49,258 bases of DNA, taken from NCBI GenBank assembly GCA_035275345.1, contig DATEMY010000258.1, forward strand, positions 1 to 49,258. The letters are read 5' to 3'. Under the pieces are notes generated by a model. It saw only the letters and a list, made by a program, of their open reading frames with translations. It was not told where the DNA came from and ran no database searches. The translations under genes and the position numbers were made by a program. This document shows, piece by piece, positions 32,664 to 49,233 of this stretch (its first letter is position 1; every line of letters starts with the position of its first letter). Source of the DNA: JAJVID01 sp035275345 (GTDB taxonomy: Bacteria; Acidobacteriota; Blastocatellia; RBC074).

Positions 32664-33425
32664 ATTGTCCTCCTGAAGCGTTTTCGACTCACGAGTTCAG
32701 GGACCGGTTGCGCGTGTGGTAAAGCCTAGCGATAGTGAAAGAACCCACACGGGTCCCTCGATTGGCTCGGCTGATGTCTGAGCCTGGGTTCGGTTAGGTA
32801 TTCGCCAGCAGTAACAAAACCGACGATTGGCCACAAATTGCCGATTCTCTCCGCCTAATAAGGGTTTTGACTCAGCTGTTGTCATTGCCTGGCCTGAAAT
32901 GTGCGCTAGTGTGACCGTGGCAAAAATCTCGGCCTGAGTAGACCTCTTTGAAAGTTATACAAACGCCCATCGTTGTCTCGCCGAAGAAGCGTTCAAGCAT
33001 CGGTGGCGAGACTGACGCCTCTGCAAAAATGGCGCCTTACAACCGTAAAAATGGCGTTTTACAACCTACCGGTGAATCAACGCTCGTTCAATCCCGCGCG
33101 CCGAGTCAAATAGGTATTTCGCGTTATCTACATTTGCTATTTGCGCTTACGCATTTCTATTTACACCATAGTTTATATATCGAATTTCTGAATAAGATTT
33201 TTGTCTGTGCTGGCATGACCGGAGAGGTGATCATTTAGGATGGCTCGAAAATTGATTGCCATTACGTATTGAGTGTCCGGGATGAAAACTTTGATTTTAT
33301 TCTTTCTCGAACAAGTGAATCAACAAAGAACAGTGAGGTAGTCACTGTTCGACCGACGCGAGTACTGCTTAAGCAATAAATTGAGCGCGCCTTTGAGGAA
33401 GTGATTTCAGAACGGGAGCGCATTC
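32664..33425. other. Intergenic region with 22-bp-spaced direct repeats
   Basis: No convincing gene is seen across about 760 bases. Frames on both strands lack ribosome sites or known sequence. Base composition drops toward AT after about 33100. Two near-identical 20-mers, aaaaatggcg(cc/tt)ttacaacc, lie at 33025-33044 and 33047-33066, so they sit two helical turns apart. The second also forms gtaaaa / ttttac. They look like a protein-binding site, but no gene starts nearby on the plus strand. Confidence 0.5.
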
Positions 33426-36653
<3,228 letters not shown>

Positions 36654-36654
36654 G

Positions 36655-37227
36655 TTATGGAATCGAAGGGCTCAGCTCTGTTTGCAGCCAGGCGCGGGCA
36701 GCGCGCCATCCGCGTTCGACAGTAGGAGAGGAAATGCCCATGACTTGGGCTGTCTCTTCAATCGTCAATCCGCCGAAAAAGCGAAGCTCGACGATCTGGC
36801 TTCGTTGCGGATCAACCTCGGCCAGGGTTTTGAGCGCCTCATCGAGGGAGAGCAGGTCCACAGCCTGTTCCTGCGCGATCTCGCAGGCTGCCGTGAGCGA
36901 AATCCGCCGCCGGTCGCCGCCGCGTTTGAGCCTATGCCGGGCGCGAGCGTAATCCACTAAAAGTTGGCGCATTAACCGCGCAGCGATGCCGAAGAAGTGC
37001 GCGCGGCTTTGCCACGGGACCGACTGCTCAACCAGTCTGAGATAGGCTTCATTGATCAGCGCGGCGGTTTCGAGCGAATGGCCCGCGTGTTCGCGACGCA
37101 GATGATGACGCGCGATATTGCGCAACGTTCCGTAGACGAGTGGGATCAACTCATCGCGCGCCGCCTCATCGCCCTGCCCCCACGCAAGTAGCAGTTGTGT
37201 CACGTTTTCCGATTCAGGCATCGTCAT
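36655..37227 (-). CDS. ECF-type sigma factor (TIGR02999-like)
   Basis: From ATG 37227 the protein has 190 residues, starting MTMPESENVTQLLLAWGQGD. A GTG four codons upstream is an alternative. Region 2 is seen around ELIPLVYGTLRNIARHHLRR to LINEAYLRL, and region 4 around RSQIVELRFFGGLTIEETAQ and SSPTVERGWRAARAWL. This layout, including 'HSLETAALINEAYLRLV', matches the TIGR02999 group of sigma factors found mainly in Acidobacteria and Planctomycetes. These usually lack a classic anti-sigma factor and sit beside a Ser/Thr kinase, as here. They probably regulate the adjacent kinase gene or its targets, which is inference. Confidence 0.92.
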   Translation of the reverse strand: MTMPESENVTQLLLAWGQGDEAARDELIPLVYGTLRNIARHHLRREHAGHSLETAALINEAYLRLVEQSVPWQSRAHFFGIAARLMRQLLVDYARARHRLKRGGDRRRISLTAACEIAQEQAVDLLSLDEALKTLAEVDPQRSQIVELRFFGGLTIEETAQVMGISSPTVERGWRAARAWLQTELSPSIP

Positions 37228-37518
37228 AGGATCCACCACGGCGCCCTGAGCTTAGCTGGCAGGCATTAAATCACGGTGAGTCGTTTGGCGCCAGATAGCG
37301 CCTCCCATCAATGAACCCCGAGCAGAAAGAACTTACTTCAGCTACCGATGAAAGCAGGTTCGGCCTCAGCATTAAATGGAAAGATAAGACACATCCAAAC
37401 CAAAAATCAAAAAGTTTTCGCCGGGTGATGGGGTTCTCCGGCGGCTAACGCATATCAGGGTGAGGTCGGACAAAGTCCCTATCGAAGCGCAGGATCTCAA
37501 TCCATCACTGGAGGAACT
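37228..37518. other. Intergenic region, no gene seen
   Basis: The sigma factor promoter should lie at the left end. No motif could be fixed. The right part leads into a broken small reading frame with a strong ribosome site. Confidence 0.4.
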
Positions 37519-37649
37519 ATGGACATCAATATGACCTGTTGGCGGTCTTGACCGCGCTGGATGACGACCTGAGCGAAAATTTGGCCGGCGCCGCCGCGAC
37601 GCCACATAAGTTCGTCCGACTCGCTCGACAAACTGGAAACGGCAAATAA
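37519..37649 (+). pseudogene. Possible frameshifted small gene before the DUF3365 gene
   Basis: GGAGG lies five bases before ATG 37519, but that frame stops after ten codons (MDINMTCWRS). A shift of one base at about 37533 opens a frame coding DLLAVLTALDDDLSENLAGA and ending in QTGNGK at TAA 37647-37649. The dense second frame and strong ribosome site suggest a broken 40-codon gene. It could also be chance. It ends 19 bases before the DUF3365 gene. Confidence 0.3.
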
Positions 37650-37668
37650 AACTACAAGGAGTCAGTTT

Positions 37669-38208
37669 ATGCGCTACTTAAAAATGAAACGCGTCATCGC
37701 GCTCATCGCTCTGCTCACCGTCGCCGGGATCGCCGGCTTCGGACGCGCCAACAATTCCCCCTCGAATGAGGCGATTGCTTTCTCCCAGCGGACGAGCAAT
37801 CTCATGGTCAACGAGTTGCTCGCCGCGCTGTTTACGGAGTTCAACGAGACCACTCCCGAAAACGTGGAGGAGGGAAAGCAGGCGATCTCGCTGATCTTCA
37901 ACGACGCCAACAGGGATATGCGACTGATCGGCGTCTTCCCCCCGCTCCAGGGAGGGTTAAACGACCTTCCCAGCGACTCGTTCGAGCGAAAGTCTCTGGC
38001 GCTCGCGCTCAAGGGTCTGCCGAACGCTTCCGTCGAGCGCGTGGGCGATCGATGGTACTATCGCCGCTCGGTCGCGCTCAGCAACACCTTCCATCAGGCT
38101 TGCGCGCTCTGCCATACGAACTTCACCAACGAGTTCTTCAATCGAACGAATAATCCGGAGCAGTGGGTGGGCGCGCTCGCGCTTCGGGTACCGATCAAGA
38201 CAGACTAA
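37669..38208 (+). CDS. DUF3365 (Tll0287-like) exported c-type haem protein
   Basis: The 179-residue protein has a signal peptide (VIALIALLTVAGIAGFGRA) and a single haem-binding CxxCH in HQACALCHTNF (Cys145, Cys148, His149). The stretch RWYYRRSVALSNTFHQACAL is typical of DUF3365, a PAS-like haem domain of which Tll0287 is the studied example. It should bind one haem covalently outside the inner membrane and may sense redox state or a gas. An AAGGAG site precedes the ATG by about eight bases. No histidine kinase is fused to it. Confidence 0.88.
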   Translation: MRYLKMKRVIALIALLTVAGIAGFGRANNSPSNEAIAFSQRTSNLMVNELLAALFTEFNETTPENVEEGKQAISLIFNDANRDMRLIGVFPPLQGGLNDLPSDSFERKSLALALKGLPNASVERVGDRWYYRRSVALSNTFHQACALCHTNFTNEFFNRTNNPEQWVGALALRVPIKTD

Positions 38209-38236
38209 ATCGAAACTAGCAGGATTGGAGGGGCAA

Positions 38237-38317
38237 GAACCGCGGATTTGCGCGGATGTTACGGGTTGTCACGGATTATCCGCGTTGATCCGTCGCATCC
38301 GTGAAAATCCGTGGTTC
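38237..38317. repeat. Self-complementary intergenic repeat (CGGATTT type)
   Basis: Arms gaaccgcggattt (38237-38249) and aaatccgtggttc (38305-38317) pair with one wobble. Between them, shorter gga-type units repeat. Repeats built on 'ccgcggattt...aaatccgtggt' are widespread in Acidobacteria and Planctomycetes as far as I recall. Confidence 0.7.
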
Positions 38318-38332
38318 CGATGAGAGCGCAGT

Positions 38333-39871
38333 TCACGCCAGGATTTCCTTCAGCACTCTCCCCTCGTCCGAGGGCCCGATCAGGCGATTGTTCAACCCTT
38401 GCCAGGGATAGCTGAAACGATACGGGTCAAGTCCTAGAACGTGTTGAATCGTCGCTTGCAGGTCTCGGACACTCACCGGGTTCTCGACCGGGTAATAGCC
38501 GAACTCATCGGTCGCGCCGAACGCAAGACCGCTTTTCACGCCGCCCCCGGCCAGCCACATCGTGTAGGCGGAGGTATGATGGTCGCGGCCGATGAAGCCC
38601 TTTTTCAATTCGGTACGAACGTTGTTCTGCATCATCGGCGTGCGCCCGAATTCACCTCCCCAGACGACGAGCGTCTCATTCAGCAAGCCGCGCTGCTCCA
38701 GGTCGATGAGCAACCCGGCGATGGCGCGGTCGATCTGCTGGCACTTGATGGGAAGCGTTTCGTCTATGCTTTCTCCGGGCGAGGAGCCGTGATGATCCCA
38801 GCCCCAATCATACAACTGCACGAAGCGCACGCCGTTTTCGACCAATCGCCGCGCGAGCAGGCAGTTGTTGGCGAAAGTCGGATCGTCGCCTTTGTAAAAG
38901 ATACGCGGGTCTTCGGCGCTCTCGGCTTGTGAGACGAAGCCCGGCTTCGCCCCATACAAATCAAGAATGCGCTGCGGTTCTTTTGAGATGTCCATCACTT
39001 CGGGCACGGACATTTGCATCCGGTAAGAGAGTTCGTATTGCGCAATGCGCGTGAGCGTTTCGCTGTCGCCGCTGCGGCGATACTCGGCGTCGTTCATCTG
39101 AGCGAGAGCATCCAACATCCGGCGGCGCAGACTGCGGTCAAGGCCGGCCGGGTCGCCGAGGTAAAGCACAGGGTCGCCCGTGGCGCCGCACTGGACGCCT
39201 TGATACACGCCCGGCAGGAAGCCCGATCCCCAGAGCGATTTGCCGCCATCGGGCGTCTTGCCGCCGGAGAGCAGCACGACGAAACCGGGCAGGTTCTCGT
39301 TCACGCTCCCCAATCCATAAGTGACCCACGATCCCATCGAGGCGCCGCCGAGGCGCGGCGCGCCAGTGTGCGTGAAGAGTTGCGCCGGCGCGTGGTTGAA
39401 CTGATCTGTCTGTACAGTGCGAATGACACAGGTCTTGTCCACCACCTTCGCGAAATGCGGCAGCAGTTCGCTGATCCATTGCCCGCTCTGGCCGTGACGC
39501 CGGAACTGGAATTGTCCGGCGAGAATCTTCGGCACGCCTCTGATAAAGGCGAAACGCTTGCCTTCGAGGAACGACGGCGGACAGTCCTTCAGATGCAGCT
39601 TCTGAAGCTCCGGCTTGTGCTCGAACAACTCAAGCTGCGACGGCGACCCCGCCATGTGCAGATAAATGACGCGCGTTGCCTTCGGCTCCAACATCGGCGG
39701 TTTGGGCGCCAGCGGGTTATTTGATTGCGGATGGGGACCCGGGGATCGCAGATCGGCCTCCGTCTCTCGCGCTAAAAGTGACTGCAATGCGATCGCGCCG
39801 AAGCCGAGTCCAGTAGCCTTGAAGAAATGGCGACGTGTGATGGACCGGATGTCTTGAAGCTTTTGGTTCAT
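38333..39871 (-). CDS. DUF1501 protein with Tat signal
   Basis: The 512-residue protein has a twin-arginine signal (ITRRHFFKATGLGFGAIAL), so it is folded before export. The body is DUF1501, a sulfatase/alkaline-phosphatase-like fold: RVIYLHMAGSPSQLELFEHK, WDHHGSSPGESIDETLP, VVWGGEFGRTPMMQNN and GRDHHTSAYTMWLAGGGVK. The clustered Asp and His suggest a bound metal. The family is paired almost always with a PSCyt/DUF1549/DUF1553 protein, here at 40716, in the outer compartment of Planctomycetes and Acidobacteria; substrates are unknown. A small monooxygenase gene lies between the two, 32 bases upstream of this one. Confidence 0.93.
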   Translation of the reverse strand: MNQKLQDIRSITRRHFFKATGLGFGAIALQSLLARETEADLRSPGPHPQSNNPLAPKPPMLEPKATRVIYLHMAGSPSQLELFEHKPELQKLHLKDCPPSFLEGKRFAFIRGVPKILAGQFQFRRHGQSGQWISELLPHFAKVVDKTCVIRTVQTDQFNHAPAQLFTHTGAPRLGGASMGSWVTYGLGSVNENLPGFVVLLSGGKTPDGGKSLWGSGFLPGVYQGVQCGATGDPVLYLGDPAGLDRSLRRRMLDALAQMNDAEYRRSGDSETLTRIAQYELSYRMQMSVPEVMDISKEPQRILDLYGAKPGFVSQAESAEDPRIFYKGDDPTFANNCLLARRLVENGVRFVQLYDWGWDHHGSSPGESIDETLPIKCQQIDRAIAGLLIDLEQRGLLNETLVVWGGEFGRTPMMQNNVRTELKKGFIGRDHHTSAYTMWLAGGGVKSGLAFGATDEFGYYPVENPVSVRDLQATIQHVLGLDPYRFSYPWQGLNNRLIGPSDEGRVLKEILA

Positions 39872-39903
39872 AAGTGGTCTAAAGGGACTTTGGGACCCGT
39901 GCG

Positions 39904-40350
39904 CTACTTCGAATCTGTGGTGGACTGCCGTTCTGGGAGACCCAGACCTCCGACCACTGAGAGCTCGACTCGGTCGAATTGTCCGGTAAGCAGCGGCATT
40001 GCTTCCGCGATAGCTTTCTTCGCATTCGGCGACTCTAGAGAGGCGCGATGAGCTTCGCGTGAGGTCCAGACCTCAGTCACCCACACCACGTCCGGATTGT
40101 CCGATGCGAGGTTGATTACATATAGATCGCAGCCGAGGGCCTTCAGCGTCTTCGGGTCGCGCAGAAGTATAGCGACCAGCGCGTCTCGCTGCCCTGGCCG
40201 CGCGGTAAGTTTCGAGTAGAGACCATATCGCATTGAGGGTTCCTTTTGTATAGTTCTATCCACATTGCCGATCGCAAGATCCGACTCGGCGCGGAAAGAC
40301 AAGAACAGGATAATAGCCATGATCACATTTACGCATAGTGTCCGTAACAT
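39904..40350 (-). CDS. Secreted ABM-family monooxygenase-like protein
   Basis: The 148-residue protein has a C-terminal ABM (antibiotic biosynthesis monooxygenase/YgiN-like) ferredoxin-fold domain starting MRYGLYSKLTARPGQRDALV and including EVWTSREAHRASLESPNAKK. Two starts are possible. ATG 40350 has a strong GGAGGAG site six bases upstream and adds a hydrophobic signal (VIMAIILFLSF). An inner ATG (codon 40) has an AAGGAA site and would give a cytoplasmic form. The strong site favours the exported form. ABM proteins often act on quinones or other small aromatic compounds or bind haem; this one cannot be assigned. It lies between the DUF1501 and PSCyt genes. Confidence 0.82.
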   Translation of the reverse strand: MLRTLCVNVIMAIILFLSFRAESDLAIGNVDRTIQKEPSMRYGLYSKLTARPGQRDALVAILLRDPKTLKALGCDLYVINLASDNPDVVWVTEVWTSREAHRASLESPNAKKAIAEAMPLLTGQFDRVELSVVGGLGLPERQSTTDSK

Positions 40351-40363
40351 AATCTTCTCCTCC

Positions 40364-40447
40364 GAAAATCAACCACGAAGAAACGAAGAACACGAAGAAA
40401 GAAAAGAATGAATCTTCGTGTTCTTCGTTTCTTCGTGGTTGATTTTC
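40364..40447. repeat. Long perfect hairpin repeat (35-bp arms)
   Basis: Arms 40364-40398 and 40413-40447 are perfect reverse complements around a 14-base loop. Both are built on cgaagaa and accacgaag units. The hairpin sits just upstream of the ABM gene on the minus strand. No T tract follows on either side. Confidence 0.85.
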
Positions 40448-40580
40448 ATTGTTTCAGGGCGTCGCAACGCGACATGAAGGCTCCTCGGAAAAAGTAGCGC
40501 AACCTGGACAGGTTGCGCTACAGTCGCCGCCGATTTTCATCGTTTCAGGGCGTCGCATCGCGATGTGTAGGCTCCTCAGA
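40441..40580. repeat. 91-bp-spaced direct repeat with an inner 12-bp hairpin
   Basis: A block of about 49 bases (gattttcattgtttcagggc onward) at 40441-40489 recurs at 40532-40580. Between the copies lies a perfect 12-bp hairpin, gtagcgcaacct / aggttgcgctac (40494-40521). The aggttgcgctac half also occurs at about 1464-1475, beside the unknown 284-residue gene. Confidence 0.7.
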
Positions 40581-40586
40581 GGATAA

Positions 40587-40646
40587 ACCACGAAGAACAC
40601 GAAGAAAGATCGCGAAGAATCTTCGTGTTCTTCGTTTCTTCGTGGT
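40587..40646. repeat. Second, degraded copy of the cgaagaa hairpin
   Basis: The left arm (40587-40605) is shorter than the right (40620-40646) because an 8-base unit is missing. It repeats the arms of the element at 40364-40447. Its presence shows the element is multi-copy. Confidence 0.7.
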
Positions 40647-40715
40647 CGATTTTCATTGTTCCTCACGCGTCGCCCATCGCGATCCGCCCACGTTTTTCAG
40701 CCAGCCTCTTTTACA

Positions 40716-43664
40716 TCAGTTTCGCGTCAGAAATTCATCGAGATTCAGGATCGCGCTGGCGGTCACAATCCACGCGGCGAAGGCGGGAACGCTTAGGCCT
40801 TTCGGCCCAGTCGCACGGGCGGACTTCAGCAGCGCATCCGCCTTCTCCGGCGCGGCCTCGAACGTCATTTGCGCCTCTTTCTGCAGCGCGATGAGAGGCG
40901 CTGTCTCATCCTTACGCAGCGGGCGAATCAGCGCCAGCCGCAACCCGCGCGCGGCGCGTGTATTAGTAGTCTGAGCCTCCTCAACCATTCTCCGGGCCAG
41001 CCCCGCCGCGGCTTCCAGATAAACCGGATCGTTCAACGTGACGAGCGCTTGAAGCGGCGTGTTGGTGCGAATGCGTCGAATCTGGCAGACCTCGCCGCTT
41101 CCGCCGTCGAAGGTCGCCATGGAAGGATACGGCGTCGTCCGTTTGAGGTAGGTATAGAGGCCGCGGCGGAACCGGTCTTCGCCCTCGGAGTCCACCCAGG
41201 CCTTGCCGCTGTAAGTCGAACGCCACAAACCGGGAGGCTGCGGCGGCATCACGGGCGGGCCGCCCATTTTCGCCGAAAGCAACCCGCTTACGGCGAGCGC
41301 CTGATCGCGCACCGCTTCAGCGCTGAGCCGGAACCGCGCGCCGCGAGACTGAATCAGGTTGCGTGGATCGGCTTCGCGCAATGCGGGTATGATCTCCGAA
41401 GCCTGGCAATAAGTCTCGCTCATCACTATAGTCTTGATGAGTTTCTTCAACGACCAACCGTTATCGCGATATTCAACGGCGAGCCAGTCCAACAAATCCG
41501 GATTCGAGGGCGCGGAGCCGAGCGCGCCGAAATCCTCTTCAGTCTCGACAATGCCGGCGCCGAAAAGCCGCGCCCAGATTCGGTTGGCCCAGACGCGCGG
41601 CGTGAGCGGGTTGTCGCGGCTGAGGAGCCACTGCGCAAGGCCAAGACGGTTGAGCGGCGCGCCGTCGGGAAACTTGTGAAAGGCGGCAGGCGCGCCCGGC
41701 GTGACCGGATCGCCTTGATCGAGAAAATTGCCGCGCAGATGAATATTCGTTTTGCGCCGCTTGTCCGGGGCGAGTTCACGCATCAGCGGCAGACGCACAA
41801 TATTTTCGTTGAAATTTTTCTGCGCCCGGTAAGCGCCGGCAAGTTCGTCGCGCAGCTTGCGGATCTCCGGCGCGGCTATCCTCGGGCGCAAGAGCTCGGG
41901 CTCGGCGTCACTGGTCGAAAGACGGAAACGGCGGAGCGTGAGAACTTCACCGGCCTGTTGTAAGAGGGTCACGCGCAGCTTCGCGCTCGAGCCCAGGCGT
42001 AAGGGATCGGCGAAGTTGAATAACGCGTCGTGCCGTTCGCGCGTGCGCGGGCTGACGGCCCAGCCGGTCTTTTCATCGCCGTCAATCGCCGCAGCGATGG
42101 GCTTGTTATCCTGCGCGAAATCCGCCCGCGCTTCGGTCAATTTCAACGGGGACCAGCCGGTCACGCCGAGCGCTTCCACTGTCAGTTCCGACAACACGAA
42201 ATTCTGATTCGCCCCATTGCGTCCGACCGCGAGTTCGCCGGCGCCGAGTTTTTCCGGCAGCGCCTCCAGTCGCAACGCCATGTGCGCGCCTGCCTGTAGC
42301 GTTATCGTAACGATGTAGACGTCTTCCTGCGGCGCTTTGCCGCTGACGGCGACGACACCGTCCTTTTGTGCGGTGAGAGTAGCGCCGCCTCTGGAAACCG
42401 CCTCCACCACCTCGGCCACGCGCCATTTGCGCTCTTCTGTTTCGTAGTCCCGGTCGGCGGCCTCTTCGAGCGACGCCAGTCTGCCGCCGAGCGTTTGCAC
42501 GAGCGTCTGCAATCGCTGTCGTTCCTCATGATCCGCGGGCGAGAGCGCTTCCATCGTGGGCGCGTCGTCATAACGGTCGGCGTCTTCGGTCTGGTTAAAG
42601 AACGCGTAAAAGCTGTAATATTCGGAATGTGAGATCGGGTCGTATTTGTGCGTATGGCATTTCGCGCAACCCATTGTGAGTCCCATCCATACCTGCGCGG
42701 TCGTATCCGCGCGATCCTTGACGGCCGCCACTCGAAATTCTTCATCGTCCGTGCCACCCTCATCGTTGGCCATCGTGTTGCGATGAAATGCGGTAGCGAT
42801 CAATTGCTGCTGTGTAGGATTGGGTAAGAGGTCGCCGGCCAGTTGTTCCGTAGTGAAACGGTCCAGCGGCATGTCGGCGTTAAGCGCGTTCACAACCCAA
42901 TCACGATACGGCCACATTGTACGGCCGCGATCCTTCTCGTATCCTTTGGTATCCGCGTAACGCGCCAGGTCCAGCCACATCCGCGCCCAGTGCTCACCGA
43001 ACTGGGGCTTTTTCAACAAATCGTCCACCATCCGTTCGTACGCCGCGGGAGAAGGATCAGCGGCGAATTTGTCGGCGATTTCCGGCGTGGGCGGCAATCC
43101 GATGAGGTCGAGCCATAAACGACGCGCCAGCGTGTGAGGCGCGGCAGTCGCACGGAGCGCGAGACCTTTCTTTGACAGCGCCGCGCTCACCAACGCGTCC
43201 ACAGGATGGCGCCCGTTTGTAATCGCCGGCTTCAGTGGGGGCTCGAACGACCAGTGCCGTCCCCATTTGGCGCCTTCAGCGATCCATCGGCGCAGCGTCT
43301 CAACCTGCTCCGGCCTGACCTGCTTGTGCGCGCTCGGTGGAGGCATCACGAAGTCCGGATCAGCGCTGGTCAGTCTTGCGATGATCAAACTCTTCTCCGG
43401 CTGCCCGGGCGCGACTGGCGCGCCGCTCCGGCGGATTACTTTCGCGTCCGCTTCTAAATCGAGACGCAACCCGGCCTTGCGGTTCTTTTCATCCGGGCCG
43501 TGGCAGGCAAAACAGTTTGCGGAAAGAATCGGCAAGACATCTCGGCCAAAGCGCACAGGCTCGGCGGCGGAGAAAACCATCGAGGCCATCGATGCAGCCA
43601 GGGCCAGCCAGAGCAGCGTCATTTTGAGCCGCCGCCGGCGGGAAGCTAATTGTCTTGATTTCAT
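40716..43664 (-). CDS. PSCyt1/DUF1549/DUF1553 exported cytochrome-like protein
   Basis: From ATG 43664 the protein has 982 residues; the frame is open further upstream, but that part does not look like protein. An alternative ATG 14 codons on (MTLLWLALAASMASMVFSAA) also starts a signal peptide. The mature protein opens with a haem motif NCFACHGPDEK (Cys51, Cys54, His55). DUF1549 follows with GCAKCHTHKYDPI, a second CxxCH, and DUF1553 fills the C-terminal half (WANRIWARLFGAGIVETEEDF). These large exported proteins are typical of Planctomycetes and Acidobacteria and accompany DUF1501. They are thought to process carbohydrates or other polymers outside the cell; the reaction is not proven. Confidence 0.92.
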   Translation of the reverse strand: MKSRQLASRRRRLKMTLLWLALAASMASMVFSAAEPVRFGRDVLPILSANCFACHGPDEKNRKAGLRLDLEADAKVIRRSGAPVAPGQPEKSLIIARLTSADPDFVMPPPSAHKQVRPEQVETLRRWIAEGAKWGRHWSFEPPLKPAITNGRHPVDALVSAALSKKGLALRATAAPHTLARRLWLDLIGLPPTPEIADKFAADPSPAAYERMVDDLLKKPQFGEHWARMWLDLARYADTKGYEKDRGRTMWPYRDWVVNALNADMPLDRFTTEQLAGDLLPNPTQQQLIATAFHRNTMANDEGGTDDEEFRVAAVKDRADTTAQVWMGLTMGCAKCHTHKYDPISHSEYYSFYAFFNQTEDADRYDDAPTMEALSPADHEERQRLQTLVQTLGGRLASLEEAADRDYETEERKWRVAEVVEAVSRGGATLTAQKDGVVAVSGKAPQEDVYIVTITLQAGAHMALRLEALPEKLGAGELAVGRNGANQNFVLSELTVEALGVTGWSPLKLTEARADFAQDNKPIAAAIDGDEKTGWAVSPRTRERHDALFNFADPLRLGSSAKLRVTLLQQAGEVLTLRRFRLSTSDAEPELLRPRIAAPEIRKLRDELAGAYRAQKNFNENIVRLPLMRELAPDKRRKTNIHLRGNFLDQGDPVTPGAPAAFHKFPDGAPLNRLGLAQWLLSRDNPLTPRVWANRIWARLFGAGIVETEEDFGALGSAPSNPDLLDWLAVEYRDNGWSLKKLIKTIVMSETYCQASEIIPALREADPRNLIQSRGARFRLSAEAVRDQALAVSGLLSAKMGGPPVMPPQPPGLWRSTYSGKAWVDSEGEDRFRRGLYTYLKRTTPYPSMATFDGGSGEVCQIRRIRTNTPLQALVTLNDPVYLEAAAGLARRMVEEAQTTNTRAARGLRLALIRPLRKDETAPLIALQKEAQMTFEAAPEKADALLKSARATGPKGLSVPAFAAWIVTASAILNLDEFLTRN

Positions 43665-43934
43665 GGGCGAAAACATAACATATATTTGTAAAACACGACC
43701 TGCGACTCTTGCTAAAAAACCGCCATGCCGCCATGCTCGCATACGCCAGGGGCGTATCGCGCCCGGCGCAAATTCCACAACGCATATAAACAAAGGGGTC
43801 GTTCATGTCGCGAGCGACGCCTTGAAACAAAGAAAATCATCCACGAAGGCGCTCGAAGTGGCTCGAAGATTTTTTCTTTCTCTCCGTGTTTCTTCGTCTG
43901 ACTTTGTGGGTGTTTCTCTCAGGAGAAAAAAACG
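43665..43934. other. Divergent intergenic region between the PSCyt and RND genes
   Basis: Shared promoter space for the two divergent genes. Bases about 43840-43930 contain degraded pieces of the cgaagaa/tttcttcg repeat family (for example tccacgaagg and gtgtttcttcgt). A caggag site precedes the RND start. Confidence 0.5.
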
Positions 43935-47030
<3,096 letters not shown>

Positions 47031-47104
47031 ATAAATGAATGTGGAATTGCGATGACCTTATAATCTGGCGCGACTCCGGCGAAACGGCCAGGCGCACGCG
47101 TTTT

Positions 47105-47488
47105 TCAACGTACTGCGCCACCCGCCTTTTTTACACATACTTCAATATATTCAAGTATATCGCTGCTTAAACATGCCATCGGAATCGCAGGCGGCATTAC
47201 ACCATTCCGTTCCATCAAAAGAGCGGGTTTTAGCCGATATAATTGGTTTATTGATGACCAGGCCGCCCAGACGCTTGATTCATCGCTTACAAACGAGCAA
47301 CCCGTCTCGTCGATTGTAACTTTAACGGTTTTGGGGAACTGCGAGGACATGTTGGATGAACGCCTGACAGTCAGATACCAGTAGTACCAATGGTTAATGT
47401 GATTACCTTTGATCGCTAAACGTTTGAGTCTGAAACGGTGGGGAGTATAATCTCGCGCAAAAGCCAGCGCAAAATAAGACCCCAGCAA
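47105..47488 (-). CDS. YcxB-like domain protein, possibly truncated
   Basis: The frame codes 127 residues. From ATG codon 47 the sequence (MSSQFPKTVKVTIDETGCSF, WAAWSSINQLYRLKPALLM, VMPPAIPMACLSSDILEYIE) resembles the soluble YcxB domain, with a strand, a W-S-x-I turn and an 'IPxxxxxS' end. The upstream part (RDYTPHRFRLKRLAIKGNHI) is basic and not clearly part of it. YcxB proteins usually have two membrane helices before this domain; these are missing, so the gene may be a fragment. Function is unknown. Confidence 0.45.
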   Translation of the reverse strand: MLGSYFALAFARDYTPHRFRLKRLAIKGNHINHWYYWYLTVRRSSNMSSQFPKTVKVTIDETGCSFVSDESSVWAAWSSINQLYRLKPALLMERNGVMPPAIPMACLSSDILEYIEVCVKKAGGAVR

Positions 47489-47586
47489 TTTGTAACAATA
47501 AAAATTTCGGGCGCCTTCTCACCTGAAGGCGTGGCCTTAACAATGATCAAAGAACTCTGGTAACGGAATCGGTCAGGAGGCGACAG

Positions 47587-49233
<1,647 letters not shown>

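Noticed and set aside
32948..33238. 96-codon plus-strand frame
   Set aside because: It spans the direct repeats, has no ribosome site and no family resemblance.
40364..40646. Possible CRISPR array
   Set aside because: Repeats are self-complementary and irregular, with no uniform spacers and no cas genes.
43665..43793. 43-codon extension of the PSCyt protein
   Set aside because: Not protein-like and placed before the signal peptide.
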